Origin: Bedellia somnulentella
Lineage: Eukaryota > Arthropoda > Insecta > Lepidoptera > Bedelliidae
Length of the DNA stretch: 64,000 nucleotides
Reading direction: 5' to 3'
NCBI GenBank assembly: GCA_963576735.1
Contig: OY755174.1
Span: 2,046,001 to 2,110,000, forward strand
Positions 21,661 through 34,445 of this stretch are shown here, in pieces (positions within the stretch are counted from its first letter, which is position 1; each line of letters opens with the position of its first letter). The position numbers and the translations under genes are program-made. The notes beneath the pieces were generated by a model. It had not been told where the DNA came from. It worked only from the letters and a program-made list of their open reading frames with translations, and did no database searches.

Positions 21661-22664
21661 AGTTTAGTTCCCTAATTGAATATAATTACTGTAGTACTTA
21701 AGAAGCTTTGAACTTATGTAAGAAGGCGTGTTCGTGTATATATGTACATTTATATTGGCAACACTGAGTGAAGGAAGGAAGTAAATAAAGACTGACACAT
21801 ACCACACGTTAAGAAATGTAGCTTAGAGAAAAACTTGTAACTAAAATTAAACTGTTCTTTTATTAAATAAATTAAATAAAAGTTAAAACAAGAGTATTCC
21901 AATTAATTATTTAACAGAAACATTGTAGTAATAAAAATATTTTAGATACATGGAACATCCATCGCGAATATTATCATTTCTCTGTTCCCAAAATCGATTA
22001 GAATTAGAATCGAATACAACTATCTGTGTAGGAACAACACATTTTGCTTAAAATGACAGAAATATGACAATAGCTACCGTACCATGTAGCTGATTGACAG
22101 GTGAAAATATCGTTCATTTTGATGTTCATTGCGTGTTTTAATAGACAAGCCATACTAGATAGCTTTGTAACTAAAAGCGGCAATGTATTATAAATTAAGC
22201 GATACACACTCGTTTAAAAGTTTTTCAGTGTAAAACCACAACGAACACGAAATAATTGATTTTGCAATAATAACCACATAATCTAATAATAAAGTGACCT
22301 ACCGATGAAAGTAAATCTTTCTATTAATTAGTCCCGCTTTATTTAGATAGTTTTTGCAACTCAATACGGCACAATTAGGCATTTTTTATATTTAGCTTGA
22401 CATCTGTCACCGAGAACGTTCGAGCACGGACTCAATCAAATGGCGATAAACTAAGATAATTTTACTCAGTTTTTACACGCGAAGTACATGCACTTGCGGC
22501 ATCTATTCAAATACATGTCTGTGATCATATCTTTTATAAACCATATGGTGCCATCCTGTCAAATATTTTAAAATTCTTAAAAGTTTTGCTATGGCAGCAC
22601 CTCCTTTAATCATAGTGCTCATGCAGCACAACGGCGGTGGCGCTCATCGGTTTATAATCTAGAC

Positions 22665-22745
22665 GTTTTCTTAAGAAGCGATCAATCGTCTCTGCCTACC
22701 CCAATGGGAAATAATGGCGTGAGCATATGTAATAAGTATGTACGT
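22665..22745 (+). repeat. RTE-like LINE, 3' terminal fragment
   Basis: GCGATCAATCGTCTCTGCC-TACCCCAATGGGA, then AATGGCGTGAGCATATG. It carries only the 3' hairpin module and tail. Confidence 0.75.
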
Positions 22746-22800
22746 TTTCACGCCTAAAATTCTTTCTATACAAAGATACCATAAAAAACGCTAAACTGAC

Positions 22801-24439
22801 TTAACCCACTTGTTACTACCGTCGTTTTAAAACAACAGCATGAATAATAAAATCTACATCGAAATGTGGGTAGTTTTAATGAAATTTTATAATGTGATTG
22901 CTTTCGTCAGTGCAGCATCTAACCGAGGAAAAATACAGTTTACATCAAGATATTACGTGTTTTTTTGTATAAATAACTATAAAATACGAAAAATAATCAT
23001 GTCTTTTCAAGGGCAAGTACAATATCATTTGAATATAATATTGGCCTGAAGTTACATTTAACTTGTTGTTATAACGTAGTTTTATCTATGCAGGAAAATG
23101 ATATGCCTTACAATTAACATTTTGGTACCTTTTTTGTCGAGAAAAGTAGGTGTTGTTTATAAACGACGATCGTAAAATGAACTACCTTGCCTACTTATGC
23201 AGTGAGGATGAGGACGGTGCATAGAAATACATTCTTCCTTCCGGGAAACCCATACGCTGGGGCTACAAGTTCTGGGTAGGAGCAACTCCTCTTGGATACG
23301 TACTCTGGTTTTCACCTTACCAAGGTTCGTCAGTAGGATCTACTGCGTACGCTAATGCTGGCTTAGGTGCTAGTGTAATTCTCGCTTTGCGGACGTATTA
23401 CGTACTATCGACAGCGATGCCGTATTTCACCTCTATTTTGTCAATTTTTTCACGTCAATTCCTCTTTTGGAAGAGCTTAAAAATAGAGGTTTTAGAGCTA
23501 CTGGTACAGTAAGGGAGAACCAAACTAGTAAGTGTCCTTTGCCCCCAAACAAAGAGATGCAAAAACTGAGAGGGGGTCTTTTCAGTACAAATCTACTAGG
23601 GCAGAAGAAATTGTCGTGTGCAAATGGAACGACATCAGTGTGGTGACTGTTGCTTCCAATTCTCAAAAAGTATTGCCTCCGTCAAAAGTCAAACGTTTCT
23701 CTCAAAAAGAAAAGAAATTCATCCATGTGGATCAGCCGGCCCTAATAAAGTCCTATAATGAAAATATGGGGGGCGTAGACAGGTCTGATCAAAATATTGG
23801 GCTCTATAGGACTTCAATTAGGGGCAAGAAATGGTATTTCTGTTTATTTTCTCACTGTATCGATATGGCACTGCACAATGCCTGGCAGCTGTATAAAAAC
23901 GATGGTGGTGAATACGATCATCTAAAGTTCAGAAGAAGTGTGTCATGTGGTTTACTGGAGACATACAGAAAAACAGATCAACGTATGCCAGGTCGGGCTT
24001 CCGGTAGTTTACATGAATCTTCACGATATGATAACATAGGACATATCGTAACATATCGCCCTAAACAACTGCGTTGTGGATATTGTCACAAACATGCCAT
24101 TTTTTTTTTTGCGTAAAATGTAACGTCACGTTGCACCCCAGAGATAGTTTTGCAGCCTATCATAAGCAATGTTAAAAGCGTACCTACATACATATGCATT
24201 ATTCAATAAAAGAAGTACTTATTTTGAAATATATTTTGTTTCAATCAACTCACCATGAACCCTTGCAACAGTAGTACATATTACTACCGTAGTTTTAAAA
24301 CAACACCATTTTCCGGCTTTCCCAGAAAATTCTGTTTTTTTTTAGTATTTTTTTCCTAATCGTAGGCCATTAAACTGCCCCCAAACCAAAAATCAACTTA
24401 TAAACTTAACTTTTTTTGTTTCCGTAACAAGTGGGTTAA
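22801..24439 (+). mobile_element. piggyBac-type DNA transposon, defective, with TTAA target duplications
   Basis: Perfect 12-bp terminal inverted repeats CCCACTTGTTAC (22805-22816) and GTAACAAGTGGG (24424-24435) lie between TTAA at 22801-22804 and 24436-24439, the target duplication typical of piggyBac. The element is 1631 bp, shorter than a usual autonomous copy, and holds a broken transposase. A 25-bp block, TTACTACCG then GTTTTAAAACAACA, occurs near both ends (22814-22838 and 24281-24305) in direct orientation with one mismatch. These may be transposase binding sites. Confidence 0.88.
23177..24175 (+). pseudogene. piggyBac transposase, C-terminal half, frameshifted
   Basis: The possible start at 23177 (MNYLAYLCSEDEDG) ends at once, so the N-terminal half is missing or unreadable. 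From about 23245, in shifting frames, come GYKFWVGATPLGYVLW, FSPYQGSS, LKNRGFRATGTVRENQTSK, then a long open run with YNENMGGVDRSDQNIGLYR, GKKWYFCLFSHCIDMALHNAW and RPKQLRCGYCHKH. These are conserved blocks of the DDE_Tnp_1_7 domain and the C-terminal Cys/His domain. The T run at about 24102 shifts the frame so that the last cysteine pair (CVKC) is lost. It cannot be active. Confidence 0.75.
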
Positions 24440-24850
24440 TATCAACACGCAGCCGCAACTACTGGACCTAAATACTAGAATTTTTGTCTAGATGTTCCCT
24501 TAATTATGGAAGTGAGCAATTTCAAATTTAATACCCCTAAGATTTTATTCCTCCAATAAACTTTTCAGCCCCAGCATTATAGGAACAATCTCTTGTACGT
24601 CCTTCTGCATTCTGAATAGTAAAGATAAAACGGGATTCTATTTTATTAATAGAATCCTGTTTTATAAGCCTGATGGCTTAGCTATCCGTCTGCTTGTCAC
24701 CAGGCTTTATCTCACGAGCCTTGGTAGTTAGTTAGCAGAAATTTGCACAACTCAGGTATTTCTGTACTCTATTGATAACACCAACAGAGGACGCTTCAAA
24801 TATCCTAAAGCGAATAATTAATAATATTCAGTTAAATAAATATATTTGCT

Positions 24851-25080
24851 GTGTAGTGTCGGCTTAGAATAGCACTACCCCATTTCTTCGGGTGGGTGTA
24901 CGTAAGAGGCGACTAACGGTATTGATGCGTTTAAGGGATTTTTGGGCGATGCGACTGGAGACCATCACCAACAACCTTTATTTAACCATCTTTTCCCCAC
25001 TCAATTTCCAAAAGTGGCTGAGGAGTTTCTAATTCCTTAGCTCTGGCTACCCTATCTTGGGATTTTTAGCCGTGTATGTA
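24851..25080 (+). repeat. SINE-B, full-length copy
   Basis: It starts GTGTAGTGTCGGCTTAG and ends TTTTTAGCCGTGTATGTA. The spacing of all blocks is kept. Confidence 0.85.
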
Positions 25081-26305
25081 AATATAATTCCATACACAAT
25101 TCATGTTTTTTTATAGTTAATTGTACGGAGTTCGACTCGCACTTGTTTGACTATATTACTACATTTACAATATTACTTGTTTTACTACATTTGAAATAAT
25201 TTAGATGATGGAGGTTTCCATACAAAATACATGTTTTTTTGCCAATACTATTGAAATTGTGCGCAACCCTTACCCTTAGCCCATTTAGCCGTTTTGTATC
25301 TCTATGATGTATAATGAATATTCCTTACTTCCGCGGTAAATAAAAATCAAATAAATAATATTTTTTCAACTATCATATACTTTTTAAAACATATTGCACA
25401 ATGTATTTCATACGTAGTAAACTTATAACAAGCTATGTATATGTTTCATTTAATTGATTCGATATTTTACAAAAGAGTTGTATAATTTTCAGTTTCTTAG
25501 ATGTCTATGTTTTCCCTGAAGTTATATTAGGTCTTTTTCCACATTGTCAAGCATTAACATAACACTTAAATGCCTACATAAAGGTCAACATCAAATTCAG
25601 AAGTCATTATGCATGTTGTGCTATAACATCTAATCATAGCCACAGAATGAAAAAACTCATATACCGATCGATCGTTAGAACTATAGACGCCCAGCAGCCA
25701 GATATAAAATAATAATGTAAGAGCCAATGAAAGTGAGCGTGGTATGGGTGTAAAACAAGTTGTTAGAGGCCCCAGCCTGTGGCTGCACACTCGTCTATTA
25801 CTTCATTTTATGCACCAAGTTTTTCACTTTCCTTCGCTAAGAAAGCGTGACGTCCAGTCTCTGTCAATGTTAGGAGGGCTGGCCGACTTATACGATTAAA
25901 TTATACCGACGATACACGAAAAACGGCCCGGCCAAACAGTGCTTTTTTAAGTGGTAAGCACTGTTTCACTGACAGTCGCGTGCTAGATTTTGCAATAAAT
26001 AATAGGTCTTAAGAAAATGTAGTAAGGTCGATAATTGTAGAAATATAAATATTCAATTGTCATTATAGTCTTGTCATTCTCGCGGTCCCCTTTTGTGCGT
26101 TGAATTTGTATGGAGTGCGGCATCTTTGGGTATATATGATAGAAATTTATAGGTCCACGCTGCCTAACTGCTGAAAGTCTAGAACTACCTCTAAAAAAGG
26201 TCCCTAGACTCGGTCAATAGACCCACAAAAGCAATAGTGTTCATAGTGCAAAAATATTAATCCAATTAGTCTTAGTCTCAAAGCTCACAAAACACAAAGT
26301 TACCA

Positions 26306-26600
26306 TACGAGGGCTGCACTAAAAGTATCGAGAATGGAATATTTCCACTGTTCCTGCCATATTAAAATATTTTTAATTAAAAACTCCTTTGTTTTAAAAA
26401 TCGAATACCATTTAATTATTTAAAAAACGATTCTCGGTCTTGTCACAAAATTTTTCAAACTTGTTTAGTCTTGGAGAAAATGGATTTTTTTCGATGAAAT
26501 TCAAGAGCGATGATTTATTGATGACTTTCGAAGTGGTTTGAAACAAAATCAGTGTGTTGACGAAATTTTCAGTGCCGCCCTCGCATGTTGATATCATTAA
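26306..26600 (+). mobile_element. Mariner-like element, 5' remnant
   Basis: It begins TA-CGAGGGCTGCACTAAAAGTATCG, which has the look of a mariner-type terminal repeat next to a TA. About 170 bp downstream a coding relic reads MDFFR in one frame and FIDDFRSGLKQNQCVDEIF in another. This resembles the start of mariner transposases (a short N-terminal helix-turn-helix with a conserved 'DFRxGL' stretch). No catalytic part and no matching right-hand repeat are found. Confidence 0.4.
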
Positions 26601-27779
26601 AAGAAAAAAACGAAATATTTCATTTGTTTGCCGGATAACACGCATGCTTTTCAAGTTAACACAACATATAAGAACAATATCGAGATATAATATCACTGTA
26701 GTAAATGAAATGAATAATATAGCCCAATATTTTTTTGAATTCGATTGTCGGGGGGTACAAATTCAATGTGTGAGTGACGTAAGCCAAATCAGACAGCTGC
26801 GCCGGAAAAATCATACTTTACATTTTATGTTGCCTATAGTTTCCAAAATATTAAGCAAAGTTTCTTTCAAATGTCTGCCGATGGATTCGACAAACTCCTG
26901 AATGTTTAAAATTTTTATTCGTTTACATTAAACAGATTTAGAGACAGAGATATTAAAATACAGAACTAACACGGACTTGAAATAAGAATAAGTCCTATTT
27001 AGTTACCTTTTAGTCATGCTAGTCATAAAAATTAACTTTACTCTATAAATATTCCAAAGACGCTAATAAATCTGTAATATGCTCACAGCTCCGACGCAAC
27101 AATGTAGGCTCGTGCGTGACAGGGGGTTAGAATTACTATCCTGCTTCATCAAACCAGTTGTTTTAGTTTTAGTTTCTTCTCGATATGTTTCACTCGCTTT
27201 GAATCTGTGTTAATTTCTCAAAAGGAAAATTTATTAAAATGTATGATAAAGTTTCGTATAGAGTTATTTTTTCTTTTTAATATCGGCTCTGCTATCACCT
27301 ATAATAAAAATATGTAATAACAAATATCTGATGCTTGGTTGCTGTAATAATGAAACAGTAACGACCAATATAAAATCAATAAACCAAACTGTTATTTATT
27401 TCCTAAAACACCGATTAATTTGTCATTTACAATAGTGAAATGTCAATTTGTATCTATCACGGCGCTTCAATAGAAGTATTTATGGCTGACGAATCTCTAT
27501 TGCTTAAATTCGTCCTAATAACCGGTGAGATCTGTGACGAGTTGACGACAAGCAATTACCGACAGCACTGCTCAGTCCATCAATTGAGGTTTCACAGATT
27601 CATCTATGTAATGGTCCATGATGTAAGAATGTATTTTAGCCGACGGAGGCTAAAATAGGAACTTTAGTTACCCTATTGTAACAATCTTTAAGCTTAGTTC
27701 AGAAGAGCACTAGCATAAATTTCCTTACATCAGTAAGGAATCATCAGATCTAATCTACAAAACTGTTCTTTGACAAAAA

Positions 27780-27945
27780 TACATATATACATACATACAT
27801 ACTATACCATATACCCACGCCATTAGATCCCGTTAGGGTAGGCAGAGACTATCGATTGCGCCTTCGTACGATCCAAGCAAACATCTCTAGCTTCATTTAT
27901 ATCCATCAATCTTCTAATACATGACCATGCACTTTAGTAAAAATA
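27780..27945 (-). repeat. RTE-like LINE, 3' terminal fragment
   Basis: In reverse it reads the (TATG)n tail, GGCGTGGG, the CTCTGCCTACCCTAACGGG hairpin module, CGATAGTC, then GATCGTACGAAGG and GAAGCTAGAGATG, continuing toward the ORF end. Confidence 0.75.
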
Positions 27946-27965
27946 TATTATTTTGTATTATAGCT

Positions 27966-28193
27966 GTGTAGTGTCGGCTTAGAAGAGCACTACTTCATTT
28001 CTTCCGGTGGGTGTACGTAAGAGGCGACTAACGGTATTGGGGCTTTTTAAGGGATTTTTGCGTGATGAGGTTGGAGACCCATCAGCAACAACGTATCATC
28101 TTTCCCCCACGCAACTTCCAAAAGTGGTTGAGGAATTTATAATTACTTAGCTCTTCTAGGGATTTATAGCCCTGAGTATATGTATGTATGTAT
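27966..28193 (+). repeat. SINE-B copy
   Basis: It starts GTGTAGTGTCGGCTTAG and ends GATTTATAGCCCTGAGTATATG plus (TATG)n. It has a small deletion in the 3' third (CTCTGGCTACCCC shortened to CTCTTC). Confidence 0.85.
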
Positions 28194-30590
28194 ATTATTT
28201 TGTAAACGAAGATATAGTCGTATCATTGTGTGTATATAAATGTCGTACCCATTCGGTCAAATCAGCCAGTTATTTAATGAAAGGAAGCGTTGACTTTCAA
28301 ATACATTTTTCTAACCCTAAATTAAATCTATCGTTGATCGATACTGAACTGGGATGTGAAAATTTTAGTTCCACATTAAAAATTTTACTTGAAGGAGCTG
28401 TTTCCTTACGCGGCTGTTTTATGACTTTAAGGTTTTATTACTTCCTTAATTATGATCAAGGCCACGAAGTTATTACCGCAAAACCATGGTGACGTAACGA
28501 ACATACTATACCATGTACTCTCGAATGAGAGAGTAATATAGCCAATTATTTAGATAATAATGATTACTTCTCAATATAATTTTAATAATTCGCTATCAAT
28601 GTCTTGTTGTCTTGTCATTGTACGCAACATAAAGATACAGTATCTTTGATTTTCGGGATATGGCTATTAGTTTTAAAACTTTTTTTTTATTTTGGAAGTT
28701 AAATGAAGTGGTGAAGCCATACCAGAAACCATATGTTTTGATTTCATTACGATGAAATTAAGATCTGACTAACCACAATTAAGCATAAATCATTCACACT
28801 ATGATTTTATGTATGTCAGAGGATTTTGAATCCACGATTCTTAGAAATTCTGTGCTTTAAAAACATAAGCGTATCAAATCAAATAAGCATACAAGGATGT
28901 GCTGCCAAATTAGTCAGTTGTGAAATATTTCGTTCAGAGACAAATGATTTCCAAAGCTGGGTGCCTGACTACCATCTGCTTTCATAGTTGCGACACAATC
29001 TTACTGGGTGCCATTAATTCGCTGCAATCATCTGCAAGTACTAAAGGAAACAATGCACCATTAAAACCGAATTACAATGTGAAGATAATTTTAAGGATTT
29101 TTGGACAAACTAGTGTGTCAAGCTTAATATGATTCTATAATGGACTCAAAAGTATTTGAGTTGCCAGGATTTTTATGAAAATGAATGGCGTTGTTATTAT
29201 GTTTTGTCAGCACGCATAGTACTAGCTTTTTCTCTCCGAGAATTTAAGGTATTTCGGTAATCATCCAAATTCGTATTCGCACACCGTGCATCAATTCGTA
29301 ACAAATAATCCGTATTTTTATCACTATTAATATAGTATTTTTTTCTATTTTTAAATTCCTTAGAACTTGTCTTTATTTCACCTTCAATTAAGAGATCCAT
29401 TATTCATTGTCCCATTTAGCCTAAATTTATTAAAGCGTAAGAAGTTGGTGATGCCATCACACTTTGCATTTGAAGCGTGTCGTATGGCAGATGTGTATAG
29501 ACTATTTAATACTAAGAACGAAATCAGAAAGACAGACTTAAAATCGTCTGTGATTTTCCGAAACCTTTAAGCTAGGAGGATGTAGCTTATGCCTAACAAA
29601 TTGCGCTTCTTAAACGTAGTATCCTGGGATGTTATATAAAAGCAGAAACAAACCTAATTTATATTCTCTATAAATATTAACGGGTTGCAGGAGCTGCGTC
29701 AGTAAGCAATGGTTTTGACTTTCAAAGTCACATTGTCAAAGGGTGACATACTTGATACCTACTTGAGTCCCATTTGATTTGTAAATGTCTCTCCGTTTTC
29801 TTGTTCTTCTCGTATATATTCAGTTTTGATTTGTCTCTCGAATATGTTATTCGAATAAATTGTCACCTTTGCGTCACTTGTTGATGAAATATGTATTTTG
29901 TTCCCGAAACCGCATTAATGGTAAGATAGTCTGCGTTCCGGATAATTTGATCAGTAGTTTGATTTAAGGTGAAATAATCGTTTTAGAAATAAAGGAACGA
30001 TTGCAGAACGATTTTGACTGCAAGTTTGTAAAATGGATAACGCAGGAATATTAAAGATCGATTAAACGAGGAATTTTTAATAATATGATTAAACCACTGT
30101 TTAACTCACATAATTTCGCATATTATCAAACAATTAAATTTTTACTATTTATAGATGTACACATTCTAGGTCTAAGAAGATAAGTGTGCCCCAAAAAAAT
30201 CTGATACATATCGATTATTAGTCGGCGCCTTTGCCAAAACATAATTTAACATAAACTTTGAACGATAATAATTTATAATTACAAATTACTACAAATCTAC
30301 TTAAAGTATAAACCGAAATACTTAAGTTGCAATTTCAAAAAGGAGGATAAATTCAGATAATGCCTTACATAAAGTATTAACTATTTAAAATTTTCAATTT
30401 CATATCCATATTCATATAGACAGGCAACTATTAGACTCTTTTGTAAAATATCTGTTGCCACTTTTAAATGTCAGATGAATATTGGCTGTTTCTGACTTAG
30501 GAATAGTGTTTCTGTGTGTGTGTTTCCTAAAGATGAAGTCAAGACGCCCATGGTTTCTATGATATAGGCGATGTAGCTTTAAACTATTTC

Positions 30591-31792
30591 GGTTAGTCCG
30601 ATCTTCCAACCTGAAAAATCCAACCTAGGTTAGATTCTCGTAGAGTATGTCCTAGTATCCAAAATAGCTAGGTTAGAAAAATGGATTTGCTCTTTCGGGT
30701 GCCTAGTCCGTTTTTCCAACCTAGGTATAGTCAGACACATAATATTTTAGACACATAGCGTTTATTACTAAGTAAGAAATTTAATATTTTGCACTACATC
30801 CAAAAAATGACCTTAATTCACTATTGAGCAGACGTAACTGTGAGTCTTGAATGAAATCATCACGGTCAATGTAAATTTGTAAACGATTTTTTTTGGCAGA
30901 TATGTTATCTTGGTACTTGACGCTTTTTTAGGGTTCCGTAGCCAAATGGCAAAAACGGGACCCTTATAGATTCGTCATGTCTGTCTGTCTGTCCGTCCGT
31001 CCGTCCGTATGTCACAGCCAGTTTATTCCGAAACTATAAGAACTACATTATTGGAAATTGGTGCGTAGATGTATTCTGTAAACCGCATTAAGATTTTAAA
31101 ATAAAATCTGAAAAAAAAACCAAAATTTTTAGGGTTCCCCATACATAGAACTGAAACTCAAATTTTTTTTTTTCATCAAACCTATACGTGTGGGGTATTT
31201 ATCAAAAGGTATTTGAAAATGATGTTGAGGTTTCTTATATCATTTTTTTCAAAACTGAATAGTTTGCGCGAGAGACTTTTTCAAAGTGCTAAAATGTGTT
31301 TCCCCCCCCCGTAACTTCTAAAATATGGGCATGATAATACTGAAAAAAATATATGATGTGTATTACTATACAAACTACTAACGAAAATTGGTTTGAATGA
31401 GATCTAGCCCGTAGTTCTATTTTTAAACGTCATAAATCAAATTACTTACCTAATTTGGCTCCCATGATTTTCACACAAACGGGATTTTCTATATATATGA
31501 TAGTACGGAACCCTTAGTGCGCGATCCGACTCGCACTTGGCCGGTTTTTAATGAACTTTCTAAAAATACTGCTATATTTGGATGTTTCACTTTAATATTT
31601 TTAGATAGGTAGGTAAGTAAGTAGATATATTATTAGTTTAATATTATCTATGCACTCGAGTGTACATTAGCAGTTTGCAAAAACGGGGAACACTCAAAAC
31701 ATACATTCCTATTACTCAACCTAGCTAATTTGTATACTAAGAAAGACGATTCCGAAAATCCAGATTTTCCAGGTTGGAAGATCGGACTAACC
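30591..31792. mobile_element. 1.2-kb element with 30-bp terminal inverted repeats
   Basis: The left end GGTTAGTCCGATCTTCC plus AACCTGAAAAATC (30591-30620) and the right end 31763-31792 are reverse complements with 29 of 30 matches. The flanks AACTATTTC (30582-30590) and AACTAATTC (31794-31802) are alike in 8 of 9 positions and may be the target duplication. No transposase is recognised inside. Much of the interior is the AGGGTTCCGTA repeat (30926-31550), which could be a later insertion. The class is undetermined. Confidence 0.6.
30926..31550 (+). repeat. Long copy of the AGGGTTCCGTA...CTTGGCCGG repeat common in Lepidoptera
   Basis: It starts TTTTTAGGGTTCCGTAGCC, contains the TCTGTCTGTCCGTCCG run (30983-31008), and ends GATAGTACGGAACCC, then CGACTCGCACTTGGCCGG and TTTTT. 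From memory this repeat is widespread in lepidopteran genomes. It has no terminal inverted repeats. Related pieces are at 20995-21330 and 50818-51010, with a trace at about 60105-60135. Confidence 0.7.
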
Positions 31793-32149
31793 CAACTAAT
31801 TCGTGTCTCAGTCGTGAAGCTCAGGCTACAATTCTCGAGTTTATTGATTATTATATTAGCCTGATTCATCCTACTGCTGGGTAACTGCCTCTCTTCCCCA
31901 TCATCTACTCTCCACGCACCTGGGCTACCTTCCACTAGTTACTCCATTGCTTTTTGGGTCGACCAAGTTTGGCCCATCGACCGGGTTGCATACGGGCGAC
32001 ATGGCCAGCCCAGTCCTACATGAATTCAGTTACCGTGACTATATTCTATTCGCCTTTTAAGCAAGGCTGAGATACACTTCATACAAACAGCATCAGCGAC
32101 GGTACCAGCTGGATCCAATGAGGCATAGCACGCTGGGCGCAGAGTAGAT

Positions 32150-32594
32150 CGTGCTCGTGACGTAAGTGAGTGATCATTCGCAGTTGAAGTTTGGGCGCGC
32201 GGCTGCCCCCGAGGCCCCCTCCAGTGGTTTGTTTACGAGACGCGGCCGGCAGCGCGCTCCGGCACTCCGCACGCGGCTCTCGGTCGCACGCGATCTCTTT
32301 ACCGGCTCACACACTCCAACTTATTCGCTTTTGTCGTCGAACAACGGAGTTTTGCGATCCACACCGTCTAATTAGAATTTTAGATTAGATTCAACGCTTA
32401 ACATTCACGGTCAACAGTGTTGCTGGCGAGTCCCCGTTTGGCAGTTTTCTGTAAGTTTTCTATACCTTCTGTTTATCCATACTTATCACAACCTACGGTC
32501 ACAATCTTTTGAATGTGCTTCAAACCCTCGAATGTAGGAGCTGTGATAATTTAAAAAGTACAATTAAAAAAAGTGAAACAAACGCTTGTCGCCG
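32150..32594 (+). promoter_or_regulatory. Candidate promoter and 5' untranslated first exon (possibly distal start of the Oatp gene)
   Basis: A GC- and CpG-rich island stands in an AT-rich region. It has a CRE-like TGACGTAA (about 32158-32165), an initiator-like TTCGCAGTTG (about 32177-32186), and two strong donors, GTAAGTTTTC (about 32451) and CCG|GTAAGTTTAC (exon end 32594). Downstream, on the same strand, the next supported coding exon is that of Oatp, 20 kb away. An in-frame protein is not evident; the short ORFs here are incidental. Linking it to Oatp is inference. Confidence 0.4.
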
Positions 32595-33591
32595 GTAAGT
32601 TTACCATTTTAATGTCACTTGCGTTCGGAAACCGGTTGAGGTTGTTTTTTTAATGCTGTTGTAATAAAATTAACATATTGGTGTTAGACATCGTCATACA
32701 TTTTCGAACTTGACAATAGCTCCATGCTTGTAACTAGTTCAAATCAATATCTCGATATGAATTCAATGATAAATTTAAGATGTAGAGCGTCACTCACTTT
32801 TTAGGTCAAAGCACGTGCGCCTTGACTTTACTAAATGATCATAATCAGTTTCTCTTCGTGATAATGATAACGAAGGTGAATGCATCGATAAAGATACGGT
32901 GTAGTTTTTATCGTTTTCATTTTTGAATCCTCAATATTTTCTAACATAATTTAAATTTGTTTATGCATTCTTGTTTCTTACAAACGACCTCTAGACGTAT
33001 GACCTTATCGCCCTAAGGGCTTCCTTTGATTCCCGGTGCGGAATCCTCACCGACTAAAATCAATAACTTATTTGGAATTTTGTAACAGTGTTTCTCTTCT
33101 TTTTGATTACGTTTATAGTAACTATAAACAATATTTTATAATTTACGCAAGAGTATATACTACAAATAATAAGAACACAAAGTACATATCTTCTATACTA
33201 ACAAAGTATTGACAATCTGTCTTCGTTTCTTTATCAGTCATTAACCAATTGACTTTCAGATATCTCTCAAATATTTACTCTGCTCTACCATAGGTTCTTA
33301 CAAAGTTTTAAACACAATTTAAGCTCTAGGATTTATTGATTTTTGCCTATTATAACAAAAAAGTCTAAGCAAATTAATTGTTCAACAAAACCATAAAAAC
33401 ACTTAGAAGTGAGAGTTCTTTATCGAAATTAAAGTTGTTTTTGTTTTAAACAAAACATTTCCACGCCCTAGTTGCCTTTATGGGCGTTGAGAATGATGCA
33501 CATTAAGTGCGATCTGCTATTTTCTGATTGTGCATTTGTTTATTCTCGCACTTGTATGGAACGCATGGAAAACTGCAGTTACTTTGTTATT

Positions 33592-33828
33592 TACATACAT
33601 AGATATATTCACGGCCATAGATCAAAAAAGGGGTAGAAGGTAAAGAGCTAGAAACTCCTCAGCCTCATTTGGAAGTTGCTAAGGGACAATATGGTAGATA
33701 TAAAGTATGGTTGGTGATGGGTCTCCAACCGTATCGCTCAAATACCACATAAAAACCCCACACCCTTAGTTACCTCTTACGACACCCGTGGGTAGAAAGG
33801 GGTAAACGTTCTAAGCGTGTAGTGCCAC
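33592..33828 (-). repeat. SINE-B, diverged copy
   Basis: In reverse order it has the tail, CACGGCCATAGATC, the AACTCCTCAGCC block, TGATGGGTCTCCAACCG, TTACCTCTTACGACACCC and TTCTAAGCGTGTAGTG. Confidence 0.7.
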
Positions 33829-34228
33829 GTTGTTATTTAATATAAATATAGTGCCAATAAATTTGCCAATACATTATATGCGAAAGTAAAAGTCGGCTTT
33901 CGAGGTCTAAATCAATGAAAGTAATCTCTCGACCTAGAGAGGCTGGCTTCATTTCGCTCTCGGTGGAGCAAACTGCCCACTAACTCTACTATAACGTCAC
34001 TCTGTACTAAACGTATATTTTAGAATTTCTTAAATACTCAATTTTCATAAGCAACTTTGGGGACTGGCAATATGTGATTATAGCATCAATGAAGATTTTT
34101 AGATCCCAAAAAACACATCTTCATATAGACAAATAACAATTAGGGGGTCCTTCAATCGTGGCTCAAACTGGTATTTATATGTTTGAATTGATTATAGTGT
34201 AGTAATGTTTATTTTATTATCAAAGTAC

Positions 34229-34445
34229 CTATACTTACGGCTGTAAGTCACAAAGAGGATCGTCAGAGCCTCAAAATTTAAACAATCTCCAGCTGAAATC
34301 TGCAGCAAGTAATGGATCGTTGGTGATAAGTTTCCAGTCAAATTGTCCGACAATATTTAAAAACCCCAATATCCTTAGTCGCGTCTCATACAACACCTGT
34401 GGGAAGAAATGGTTCAGTGCTATTCTAAGCTAACATAACACTTCT
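34229..34445 (-). repeat. SINE-B, degenerate copy
   Basis: It keeps TACTTACGGCTGTAAGTC, GATCGTTGGTGATAAG, AAACCCCAATATCCTTAGTC and GTGCTATTCTAAGC in order, with many changes. Confidence 0.55.

Noticed and set aside
26412..26901. Opposed frames of 94 and 115 codons
   Set aside because: They overlap each other and the mariner-like relic, have low-complexity composition and lack splice context.
30977..31010. TCTG/TCCG run as a CRISPR-like or tandem gene array
   Set aside because: It is the simple-sequence part of a known type of lepidopteran repeat; there are no spacers.
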